Shown: positions 40,701-49,705 of the stretch, one piece after another
Numbering within the stretch: the stretch's first letter is position 1
Layout: the number at the start of each line of letters is the position of its first letter
Assembly (NCBI GenBank): GCA_964019135.1
Contig: OZ025261.1
Location: forward strand, 29,248,029 to 29,312,028
DNA length: 64,000 bases
Reading direction: 5' to 3'
DNA from: Arenicola marina
Lineage: Eukaryota > Annelida > Polychaeta > Arenicolidae
Program-made: the position numbers and the translations under genes
Notes under the pieces: generated by a model
Database searches by the model: none
What the model saw: only the letters and a program-made list of their open reading frames with translations
Told to the model about the DNA's origin: nothing

Positions 40701-41506
40701 GGCCAGATTGTACTCTTCGTCTTTTAAATACGATGTATTCAGCTTCCAATACCCCTTTCCTCTAGGCCTATGTGCATATTTAAAGTGCGCTATAACAGCT
40801 TTATGATCTGGTACAGGTGCTGGTAGTACCTTAAAACTGGTAACGTATCGTGCTAGGGTATCAGAAGTAAGCACGTAGTCGATGCGGCTTTTGACCCCAT
40901 TACATGCCGGACTTACATAGGTAAAACCTCTTAATGTGGGGTTTTTATATCGCCATACATCTGTAAGTGACAGGTTTGTTTTCATTTCGAAAAATAGTTT
41001 TGACGTGTAGTCTGTTTTTCCTGACGATCTATCGCTAGCTAATTCAACAGTATTGAGGTCAGCCCCTATAATAATACGGCTAACGTCCACAGCATGAGAG
41101 GTAGTCCACGTGTATAATCCTGTAAGATACTCTTTTCTGCTTTTCTCTGGTGCGTATGCCACCAATAAACAGAAGAGTTCACCACCGACTTCAACATTTA
41201 GCAGAAGCGTTCTCCCATCATCTTGTTTGAATATACTTATGATCGATACATCGAGATCAGCTCTAAACAAAATAGACACACCCTTTCCGTGCGCAGTATC
41301 ACATACGTTATGAACCGATTTGCCATTCCAATCACGGCTAAAAGAATCAATCGAATCGCTCGTCTGGTGAGTTTCTTGCAGAAATATAATGTCAACCCCT
41401 TCATTTTTAAGAAAATGGAAGAGCGCTAATCTTTTTTTTTCTTATCTCGAGTTCCTCTACAGTTAAGTGTCAATACTCGAGTATCTGTCTCCTTTTTGCT
41501 TGCCAT
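37769..41506 (-). CDS. LINE ORF2: APE endonuclease-reverse transcriptase
   Basis: This is the enzyme that nicks target DNA and reverse-transcribes the element RNA at the nick. I place the start at the ATG at 41,506 ('MASKKETDTRVLTLNCRGT'). The endonuclease catalytic set is visible: E in 'IFLQETHQ' (~45), D and N in 'IIGADLNTV' (~150, 152), D in 'SRIDYVLTS' (~210) and DH in 'PVPDHKAV' (~234). The reverse transcriptase shows 'NYRPITLTNTDYKILAFI', 'FLDFEKAF' (catalytic D ~599) and 'QYADDGILF'. The usual second D of motif A is V ('FEKAFVSVEW'). Near the C-terminus a zinc motif reads 'CQICGTEEDVWHLLYQC'. Total length is about 1,245 codons. There are two single-base frame changes. One is in a nine-A run near 41,432-41,440, just after the start. 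The other is an extra A after 'GVKQ' near 39,549, where the following frame continues as 'GCPLSALLFIVEILATRL'. The copy is therefore nearly intact but not open throughout. Confidence 0.93.
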
Positions 41507-41852
41507 TTAGAGATTATTAGGTGTGAAACAAAGTGTCTATTACATCTATCATCAAATATCTTTCACCATCGCACGACATAGTAAAGAATATGATCACATC
41601 AATCATGTTATTATCATATCTCTTTTGGTGGTATTTACTCACCGGATTGTTGTTTACTTTATGCTTAAAGCACGTTACATAAAGAATACCAGGCATTCCA
41701 AATTTCACACTGTATGCCTTCATTATACATGTACTCAAAACTGTGAAATATTGAATACTCATCTCGTAAAATGTAGTCGTCACATGCGGCTCATAGTCCA
41801 GTTTATATTCCGTAATTCGTCACAGTTGTACCAGTCCAGCAAGGCGGGTCTT
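41507..41852 (-). other. Inter-ORF spacer of the LINE
   Basis: About 346 bases between the ORF1 stop and the ORF2 start. No domain is seen. Short frames on both strands look incidental. Confidence 0.6.
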
Positions 41853-42882
41853 TCACCTACGTATTGTCCTTTGAGTCTGATGTTGTAGGTATGCTGTCCT
41901 CTGGCGTGGAGTCTTTGTCATAGTTGTGTCCTCCGCTGGGGATCCTGATGGTTCTCTCTTTGCAGATCGTTCCCTTTGTTGGCTGATAAAGTGGGGGATA
42001 TCCTCCTCAGTTGCCCTCCCGAGCCTCCGACGAGGATCGGGCGGTAATGATGAGGCGGGTTTTCGGAAGCGTTGATGTGTTGTCTTTCGACTGGGGTCCC
42101 GTCCACGGATGAAAACATCAGCCAGGACAGATGTCTCGCGTGTTGAATCCTTGTCCGACTTTGTTCCGTCTTCTTTTGGAGTGTTGTCATGGTTTTGTTG
42201 TTCATTGCCCGTCTTTTTGGTTGGTTCTGGTTGCTCCGTTCTGGTAATAGATTGTGCCTTAATCTCCACCAACAAGGTTCCAAGGATATTTCTCCCCGGC
42301 CAGCAGCCAGGCCTTGTCTTTAGGGTATTCTCGTAGTTGAGGCCACTCCCCCATCGTTTGTCGGATGTAGCCTCAGCTATGGTTTCCTTGGTGTCTAGTT
42401 GCGCTTGCCTGAAGGTTGATACTTGGCTGGCTTTCTGCTCCAGTATGGCCTTCATTGTTGCCACGTTGTTATCCTCCCATGTGTCAGACAACTCCGTCGC
42501 AATGTTCTTACTCAGCTTTCGGGCCTCACCGGCATGAGCCGCCCGTTGAATCTGATTCGCTAGATCAGGTAAATCACAGTCCATGGCCTTCTTCCATTGA
42601 AAGGCATGTTCCGTGCTCAGGAATTTGTGTTCAAAAACACAAAATTCGGCCGTATGGAAATTTGACAGTATTTGCTCGTGTCCCCTGAATGCGGTGACAG
42701 TTTTCTCATTGCCTTTAGCCGGACAAGTGTCATCACCGGCTTTGTGGCCAGGTTTGCCACATGCGTTGCATTTGCGACTAAACTGGGCGGCGTGGAATAC
42801 TTTTCCACGTATCCCAGCTACTGATATTTGCCTGGGGAGGATTGGATCTACTGGAGCGTGCGCATAGCAGAACCGATCGCCT
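41853..42882 (-). CDS. LINE ORF1, C-terminal part: zinc knuckle plus NADAR domain
   Basis: The frame runs from 'GDRFCYAHAPVDPILPRQIS', right at the transposon edge, to a basic tail. First comes a zinc-knuckle-like motif 'CNACGKPGHKAGDDTC' (C-X2-C-X4-H-X6-C, a longer last spacing than the classical four). Then follows about 145 residues with the NADAR (YbiA-like) signature: 'LSNFHTAEFCVFEHKFLSTE', then HAFQWKKA, 'AGEARKLSK', 'MKAILEQKASQ', 'EATSDKRWGSGL' and 'GRNILGTLLVEI'. The conserved Glu of the EHA(F/Y)Q motif and the Trp of the RWGSG motif are present. In known families NADAR proteins act on ADP-ribose or riboflavin-pathway intermediates as glycosidases. Its role inside a retrotransposon ORF1 is unknown to me. 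The last ~120 residues are polar and low in complexity ('RKTTHQRFRKPASS'). Confidence 0.88.
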
Positions 42883-42990
42883 CCCAGTGGGCACCCGACG
42901 TCGGGAAGACGTCTTATATTGGTCGGTCGGTCGAAGACCACCTGAAGACCAGGTCAAGACCAATTTAGTCTGGTCGCAATGTGGTCTTGC

Positions 42991-43065
42991 GTCATAATTC
43001 AGACGTCCCACGTACGTCATAATTTAGACGTCCCACGTACGTCATAATTCAGACGTCCCACGTCT
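42991..43065. repeat. Three 25-bp subterminal repeats
   Basis: Three consecutive 25-bp units beginning GTCATAATTCAGACGTCCCA, differing at one or two bases. The GACGTC core recurs in the right flank of the same element. Confidence 0.9.
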
Positions 43066-43454
43066 GTCCTAGCTAACTTGGTCGGGCTCGGGTATGGGAT
43101 ATAAGCCTATACTTACATTCATCCAAAATGCTCCTTTTTCACGTTTACTAATATCTCGATTGCGATTATGAAATCGATCAGATTGACGCTAACTGCAATG
43201 TGTAAGCGAGGTGTGAAAGTCGAGCTCGGGCGGGCTACGAAATCCGTTGAGCTATAGACCGATTCCCGCTCAGTTTAAGCGGAGTACTAGCTTACGCGGA
43301 ATAATATATTTCCAATATTTGCCAGATTTATCATTTATATAATTCAAGGAGAATTCAATATACGAAAACATGTTTGCTTGAAACAAAGTGCTCACTGTAT
43401 GGAACCAACATTTATGGACTTAATATAAAGAGGGGATGGCGACCTACCCTTATG
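43066..43454. other. Unrecognised interior of the DNA element
   Basis: No repeat or reading frame of note between the subterminal repeats and the palindrome cluster. Confidence 0.5.
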
Positions 43455-43530
43455 AAAATATACCATGGTTTACCATGGTAAATCATACTATACCATGGTA
43501 TAGCATGGTATACCTTACCATGGTATACCT
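43455..43530. repeat. ACCATGGT palindrome cluster, left
   Basis: Six or so overlapping TACCATGGTA and TATACCATGGTATA palindromes. A larger cluster of the same words is found at 48,855-49,190, near the other end of the same DNA element, and I see it nowhere else in the window. Confidence 0.85.
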
Positions 43531-44350
43531 CCAGAGGAGGACTCTGAAAATGTGCGTTTGTAGAGCGAGTTTCCCGGGGAATATAATAAACCGAGCGGGC
43601 TCGGTCCAAGGAAAAAAATTCCCCTTCCGAGCGGATATTTTCGCGTTCAAACGTTCGAGCCGATTTTCGGGGTGAAACGCCCCTGACAAGCGTATTTTGG
43701 CGGTCAAGTAGTGGTTTACCGCGGACCCCGTCTGCCCCCCCCCCCCCACCCACCCCAGCCGCAAACCTAATAATGTACTGAGTCCCCCCACCCCACCCTG
43801 TGCCACAGCGCGCGAAGTGAGCAGTGCGCCACCAGGAGGCATATTACGCTGCCGCCTGGCGGAGATGCGCAGCGGAGATCCCACGGCGCATGCGCGAAGT
43901 TTTAAAAATATTGCGGAAAGGCGAGAGGAGTTCTGCGGCATGTGTATACGATTAGCTTATGTTCACGAATATTTGCTTATATACTGTATAGCACCTGAAA
44001 ACACCCAGGTTTGAGCGTAACACCTTAACATAAGGACAAAACGAGCGGCAGCCTCAGCTCAAATGGCTGCTTTCTCGGCATGCCGTAATCTCGCCCCCCG
44101 CCAGCCGAGCGCGAAGCCTCGCAGTGGAGGGGGGGGGGGGGGTGCATTAGCGTGCGGTGCCGAGTGCCGAGGAGCCGGCTTCGCTCTGGTTGGGGAGAGG
44201 GGTGGGGTGTTACTGGACAGTGGACCGAGGAAGCTAGTAGGTGGGGGGTGGCGTCGCGCACGGCATAATTCTTATGTTGGGGAGTGTCAATTTATTATGT
44301 GTGAAAAAGCCGTTACGACCGGTGGCTGGCTTAATGTCGATTGGTGTTGG

Positions 44351-44537
44351 AATGGAATGTTGGTGTTTTAGGCCACTTGTGTGCACATACAGGCTAAATT
44401 GGGCCAAGGAACCTCCCGAGACGATGAAGGATGAAGAAATGAAACATGCCCCAGATTAGGTGCCCGAGCCCGGATTCGAACCCAGGACCTATTGATCTGC
44501 GGTCTAGTGCGCTAACCACTACACCAGGGAGGCCCCC
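44351..44537 (-). mobile_element. tRNA-headed SINE with 13-bp duplication
   Basis: On the minus strand the SINE starts GGGGGGCCTCCCTGGTGTAG. It has an A box (TGGTGTAGTGGTTAGCGC) and a good B box (GGGTTCGAATCCGGG), then a body ending in a segment shared with other repeats here. The flanks CGATTGGTGTTGG at 44,338-44,350 and 44,538-44,550 are identical, so the insertion is complete. The anticodon region does not form a proper stem, so this is a SINE and not a tRNA gene. It lies inside the inverted-arm element, downstream of the protease gene. Confidence 0.9.
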
Positions 44538-44710
44538 CGATTGGTGTTGGTGCGAAAGGCATGAGGGCGGGCGGCGGGCGGCGAACTTAGTAGAAATAAA
44601 AACCTGAGAGCGGCGAAATAGGATTAAAAACCTGAGCAAGTGAAGGAACAGACACAAACACCGGTGTAAGTTAAATGAAGCATTTTATTTTATTTTATTA
44701 TTTATTTTAA

Positions 44711-45513
44711 TCATGAGCAATCCGAACAAAAGAAATCCTTATCCATCTCATTTACCGACATGTTAACACACTTTTTGAATAGCCACCTATCACAGACATT
44801 ACATTGCACCATATCGTCATAACATTGCGGCAGATGACAAGAGCAATACAATGGCAACTTAATCTTCCTATGCTTAACTTTCTTACTGGGAACGTCAAAT
44901 TTCGGAAAAGATCGAACACTTTTGTTCTTAATGATATCTATCAAACACGACCTCATCATATCTCGCTTAAACTCAAATCCTATCACGCCCTTCTTTAAAA
45001 GATCTCTATAGCCTCCGGAACAATACTCAATCAAACTAGCTATGGCAAATACGCCGCAATCCCATCCGTTCTGCTGTTGTTGCCCGACTGGCAGTATAAC
45101 ATCTAAAGAAGTTCGTCCGTGACCGTAAATCTGGGCTAGCTGGATCTCGAGGGAGGGGGTAAGTGGCTGCTGTGCCTTGTAGACGCTGTCTAATACATAC
45201 ACCGGCCCCCCAACTACATCTTGAAACGAAACTACCCAGTGATCCTTGCCGGTGTGATGGATCTGCCCACAAGGAGCCGGGACGCTCTGCAAGCTGGAGA
45301 GGGGTATCTGCCATGCTTCGTCCTTCCAAATAGGTGCAGCGGTGCTAAGTTGAAACCCGTTATGCGGGAACTTATCTCGTAACAAAGTAGAAGTAACTGC
45401 CATGTGATCACTACTCAACCACCCATTGCCTTCAATAACCCCGCAAAGCTCACTAATCTCGCTGTCCTCTTTAGCTTTCTTAGAATCTGGTGCCGAATCG
45501 ACCTTTGATGACT
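44711..45513 (-). CDS. Transposon-borne Ulp1-like cysteine protease with C-terminal PHD-type finger
   Basis: The C48 (Ulp1/SENP) protease fold is indicated by the catalytic series in order. Numbered from the Met at 45,418, these are H60 in 'GKDHWVVSF', D77 in 'VYVLDSVY', Q ~114 in 'LPVGQQQQNGWDCG' and the nucleophile C121. Family members cleave SUMO-like tags. In transposons the substrate is usually unknown. The C-terminal 45 residues form a PHD-like zinc finger (C192, C194, C206, C209, C217, C231, C234), but the expected His is Phe ('CDRWLFKKC' where W-x-H-x-x-C is usual), so metal binding may be impaired. The frame is open upstream to a stop at about 45,514 ('SSKVDSAPDSKKAKED'), with 'gtagatctag' just before it, so this may be a 3' exon. 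AATAAA-type signals lie downstream at 44,680-44,705. The rest of the transposon machinery is not recognisable. Confidence 0.82.
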
Positions 45514-46022
45514 AGATCTACGGCCGCCGCTGATTTTCAATTTTTTATTGATAATTGACTCCCCAAACGCGAAGCTGGAAAAAGGCTACTGTTAATGTGC
45601 TGGTCGAACGAATTTAATTCCACTTGTCCGATTCTCCCTTTGATGACAATTCCCCAAAATATAACACAGAGAAATCTACAGTTAATGTGATGGTACTAGG
45701 AAGTCAATTCTACTTGGCCGATTCCCCCCTCCCCCTACCCATCCCCTTTGCTCGCCACCTCGTATGGCTGTGTGCAGAGAAGTGTGCAGAGAAGCCCAGT
45801 AACACCCAACCCTACATGAATGAAACGGTAGCGATAAACTTTCCTTGTGTCTTGCCACACACCCACCCCTCTCCCCAACCAGAGTGAAGCCAGCTCCTCG
45901 GCGCTTGGCACCGCACGCTAATGCACCCCCCCCCCCCCTCCACCGCGAGACTTCACGCTCGGCTGACGGGGGGCGAGATTACGGCATGCCGAGAAAGCAG
46001 CCATTTGAGCTGAGGCTGCCGC

Positions 46023-46448
46023 CCGGAATGGTTTATGCAACGTTACACACTTATTTGGATACCTAAATCATCGGACTAAACATTTTCTGAATCTATGAGG
46101 TAAGGTCTTTGATAATAACGTGACAGATTTCACCTACATGCCTCCGCCAACTACATCGGCGCGGAAAAATTACTGCGGCGCCGCAGTAAATTACATCCTA
46201 CAAAATATCCTGGCCCTTTATAAATTGAAATTTGTTTACAGTCTTGTCAACGGCAGACTGGTCATACCACTCCTCCCCCCCCCCCCCCCCCAACCCCGCC
46301 ACCGGCCCGTGTCAGTTGATTTACGTCGCCTGTACAGCCACTGGCACTGACATACCAGGAACCCTCTACACTACAGTACAGGAACCCCAAGCGCCGGGTG
46401 AAATGGCAAACGCCCCAGGTCGATCTGGAGCTTGTGGTTCGATACTCA
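46023..46448. other. Unrecognised interior of the DNA element
   Basis: Includes a C17 run near 46,274-46,291. No gene is seen. Confidence 0.5.
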
Positions 46449-47170
46449 GGTTACACAGGCACGATAGAATGCAGGCAAAAATCCTGGGGCGATACAGCTC
46501 GAGACGCGCACCTGGCTTGTCCTTCGGACTGCGGGGCCCAAACTTACTTTTTTTTAATGCAGTTTCCATAAATCTCGCCCGCACGGGGGGTTGCAGCCAC
46601 ACAGCAAACACTTATATTATCACAAGGAACAAATATTCGTGCACGAAACAGACAGTTCGCCATTTGTTTCCAATATGGTTGAAGCGGAGTCACGAGCCGC
46701 TTGTTCGTACACGAAAATTGAAAAAAATTGACGTGTGTACTGTGTGTCTTGACGCCAGACTATGAGGCATCTGGGCAATGCACGTGCAGTTACGCGTCAC
46801 GATTGAATCTGGGTATTGCGAATTATTTCGTTGTTTAGATTTCATGTACGAACAAGCGGCGCGTGACTCTGCTTCAGCCATATTGGAAACAAACGGCGAA
46901 GGATTTCATGTACGAACAAGCGGCGCGTGACTCCGCTTCAGCCATATTGGAAACAAACGGCGAACTGTCTGTTTCGTGCACGAATATTTGTTCCTTGTGA
47001 TAATATAAGTGTTTGCTGTGTGGCTGCAACCCCCCGTGCGGGCGAGATTTATGGAAGCTGCATTAAAAAAAGTAAGTTTGGGCCCCGCAGTCCGAAGAAC
47101 AAGCCAGGTGCGCGTCTCAAGCTGTATCGCCCCAGGATTTTTGCCTGCATTCTATCGTGCCTATGTAACC
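46449..47170. repeat. Fold-back repeat with ~265-bp arms
   Basis: The left arm 46,449-46,716 and right arm 46,905-47,170 are inverted copies. Paired words include GGTTACACAGGCACGATAG against CTATCGTGCCTATGTAACC, and 'gttgcagccacacagcaaac' against its complement. The loop contains an extra copy of the inner arm end, a tandem 62-65 bp duplication at 46,839-46,965. The open frames on both strands are mirror images produced by the arms. Confidence 0.92.
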
Positions 47171-47208
47171 CCCCGTGGTGGAATAGGCACTCGCGTCTAT
47201 GTGTCCCC

Positions 47209-47351
47209 CTATACTATAGCACAGGCGCTCAGATTTGTTGACAAACAATACCCCAAGCCAAGGCAAGGGTCAAGCACCTATAAAGAAAGGTGCTTGACCC
47301 TTGGGGTATTGTTTGTCAACAAACCGGAGCGCCTTTGCCCTATAGTATAGG
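47209..47351. repeat. Tight hairpin, ~63-bp arms
   Basis: The left arm starts CCTATACTATAG and runs through 'tttgttgacaaacaatacc' to 'gggtcaagcacc' (47,278). The right arm 47,289-47,351 is its complement. The loop is about 10 bases ('tataaagaaa'). The left arm has about ten extra bases ('gccaaggcaa'). It is distinct from a terminator. A decayed palindromic element or a hairpin-forming MITE is more likely. Confidence 0.88.
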
Positions 47352-48854
47352 CTATACTGCCACACTAGCCTGGGGCCATTTTCATGGAACCTAGGTGCGC
47401 TAGCCGTTCGCCCCATCGCCAATGGCGAAAGCAAATTCTATGGGGCGCAAGACTGGCCCATACATGTCGCCACATTGACGAAAAAAAAAAGTGGCCTGGT
47501 TTTTGATTAACGATCAAAACACAACTTAGCCAAACTGATTGCCTGCCGTGATACGGAGGGGAAAAATACAACATATATGTGGCTAATGGGATCTGTGTGT
47601 GGCTAAAGTAAATTGAAGGTGTTTAGCCACAGTGGCTAATTGAAATGAATTTCTAGAGCACACCCAGTGAAACCATCGTCTGTTCGTATGTGTATGAAAA
47701 TTTGTACAGAGATTGGGACCCATAAGTCCTATTTCCCTCGTTAACATAAGTTACTTTAGGTTGAAGGCCACATGCCGTTCTGTTACTCAGGGAAACTTTC
47801 AATGGCTCAGGGAAAAACCAGGGAATTGTTTTAGTGTTTCATGTGGGAACCATGTGCCACGGTATGGTCTTGGTTTTAGGCTATACCATTTATAAAATTA
47901 TCTTTGGTATTTATTTTGCTTCTTACGTGATGTATTAATAAATGTGGTACAAACTTTTGTATGATATCTTTCCAACATATTACCATCCATGTCTTATAAT
48001 GCTAAACAACACTAGTGAATAATAATTTACTAAGATGATAAGTGTATCCTTTGTTACAGATCAGGTCAGGAGAAATTTTGTGGCAAGGATGTAAAAGAAA
48101 TATGCAAGTTAATGCGAGAGAAGATCAGCAATGTGGTACAGACTGAAAAGAAGAACTGAAGGATCTACTTGTTTTATCAATTGAAATGAATATATTTGTA
48201 TATAAAGTATTGTTTATATATATGTTATATGCATTGAGTAGTAGTCATTTAAAAGTTGAGTAGTAGTTATATATAGTAGTTCCAAAGTACTGCATGGTAG
48301 TGCGTCTCATTCTGAGGTGGAATTGGTATGTATTAGTTAGGAATAAGACAGATTACTTTATCAATTCAATTATAACTAGATTAGAAGTAGATTCCTGCAT
48401 ATGAGTTAGAGTATACATATTATTTGGGTAGATATCCAATACAGCTGTTTTTTCCATAATGGCATTTTCTTTCAATTCCTTCAAATGTATACATTGTAAA
48501 CTGAACACAATTGAATTCAATATTTAAACAAGCATTGTCACTTTAAAAATAAATTATGTAAAATTTAAAATGTAATGTGTGGAAAATGTGCATAAAAATG
48601 ATGCTGCTGTATGGTGTATAATAATATTATTTGTGGATTTACTTTGTATGTCAATATGCATATAAGCAATGTACATTTCTTTACATAATGGTAGCTTATT
48701 TTGCTAATATATCTATATGAGCTAAATATATGTATATAATGTGCATGTCACATGTTCACATACTGCACCTTTTTATATTAATACATATATGAAAGCGGAT
48801 TGTGTATTTCTTTATTCTTGTATTTTTCAGACTTGATGTCGATTAGTGCCTTAG
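47352..48854. other. AT-rich interior of the DNA element, no gene seen
   Basis: Contains several 'tggctaa' words near 47,580-47,640 and 'gtagtagt' words near 48,235-48,275. No domain. Confidence 0.5.
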
Positions 48855-49190
48855 TATACCATGGTATCCATGTAGTAAAGTATCATGGTATACATACCTT
48901 GGTAAGATACCATGTTACATTAGCATACCATGGTATGATACCATGGTAAATACCATGGCATAATACCATGGTAAATTACCATGGTACATTATACCATGGT
49001 ATACCATGGTGTTTTGGCGATGGTAATTTACCATGGTATACCATTTAATATTACCGGGGACCATGGTAATTTATCATTGTATACCATATAATATTACCAT
49101 GGTAAAATACCTTCGCCAAAACACCATGGTATACCATGGTAACCATGTTAAAACACCATGGTATACCACGGTAACCATGTTAAAATACCA
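48855..49190. repeat. ACCATGGT palindrome array, right
   Basis: About twenty TACCATGGTA, TATACCATGGTATA and related palindromes. A larger inverted pair is embedded: the segment from 'accatggtataccatggtgt' to 'ggcgatggtaattt' near 48,990-49,030 is mirrored by 'ggtaaaataccttcgcc' and 'aaaacaccatggtataccat' near 49,098-49,138. Cruciform formation is plausible. Confidence 0.9.
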
Positions 49191-49404
49191 TATACATGTA
49201 TTATCCTATTATATCCTGAATGTATTTCTTTGTTTTACTTGTATTGAATTGAATGCAAGGGCTCTAGGGGCCAGGGTATTAGCCGGGTTTTTTTGCCAGC
49301 CAAAAGCGTTCCCCCGCCCCTTGGATCCTCCACTGGGCTACAAACTGTATCTTTGCTATGTATTTCGTCAGAGAACCCAACTTTTACCATTACTTTCGTT
49401 TCTG

Positions 49405-49600
49405 TGACTACGTCCTGAAGACATCTTACCGAACACGTCTCTTCGACTGAAGATGTCTTTTAGACGTCTTCTTCGACACGTCTCTTCGACGTTTTACTGA
49501 AGACGTATTTTAGACGTCTTTTTCGACACGCCTCTTCGACGTGTTACTGAAGACGTATTTTAGACGTCTTCTTTAACAAGTCATCAAGACGTCCAAAAAA
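49405..49600. repeat. ~50-bp GACGTC subterminal repeats
   Basis: About three and a half copies of a 50-bp unit with words ACTGAAGACGTATTTTAGAC, 'gtctttttcgacac' and 'gcctcttcgacgtgtt', close to the right terminus of the DNA element. It matches the left side in its GACGTC content but not in unit length. Confidence 0.88.
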
Positions 49601-49705
49601 AGACGTCGTGCAGACTTCCACCTGGGACCAGCTGAAGGCTGGTTCCCGACGACTAGAATAGACGTCTTTGGGACGTCTTACCGACCAGAGTGTGCCCACT
49701 GGGCT

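Larger units (their letters stand above)
44045..46022. mobile_element. Inverted-arm element carrying a Ulp1-PHD gene (~2.0 kb)
   Basis: The arms 44,045-~44,207 and ~45,862-46,022 are inverted copies of each other. Both read GCGGCAGCCTCAGCTCAAAT inward, then 'tttctcggcatgccgtaatc', a G/C run, 'gtgcattagcgtgcggtgcc' and 'ggttggggagaggggtgg'. The arms are about 160 bp long, and their differences are mainly indels in the G run. No clear target duplication is visible at the outer edges ('aaacga' against 'ccggaa'). The element lies inside the 6.8 kb DNA element and carries the protease gene between its arms. Confidence 0.75.
42883..49703. mobile_element. DNA element with CCCAGTGGGCAC termini in LINE ORF1 (6,821 bp)
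   Basis: The ends are exact inverted repeats of at least 12 bp, CCCAGTGGGCAC at 42,883 and GTGCCCACTGGG ending at 49,703. They are flanked by CT on both sides (42,881-42,882 and 49,704-49,705; AG on the LINE strand). Outside the element the LINE frame runs from 'DYKT' directly into 'GDRFCY' when one AG is counted. The inner flanks carry GACGTC-rich tandem repeats, three 25-bp units on the left and 50-bp units on the right. It shares its termini and 2-bp duplication with the element at 15,181-21,145. No transposase is recognised. The cargo includes an inverted-arm element with a Ulp1-PHD gene, a SINE, a fold-back repeat, a hairpin and ACCATGGT palindromes. The superfamily is unassigned. Confidence 0.9.

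Noticed and set aside
44460-44537. A tRNA gene on the minus strand
   Set aside because: The B box is good, but the anticodon arm fails to pair. The exact 13-bp duplication and long body show a SINE.
46232-47350. Frames sharing peptides on both strands (for example GPRSPKNKPGARLKLYRPRI)
   Set aside because: The two arms of a fold-back repeat read as mirror copies. They are not two genes.
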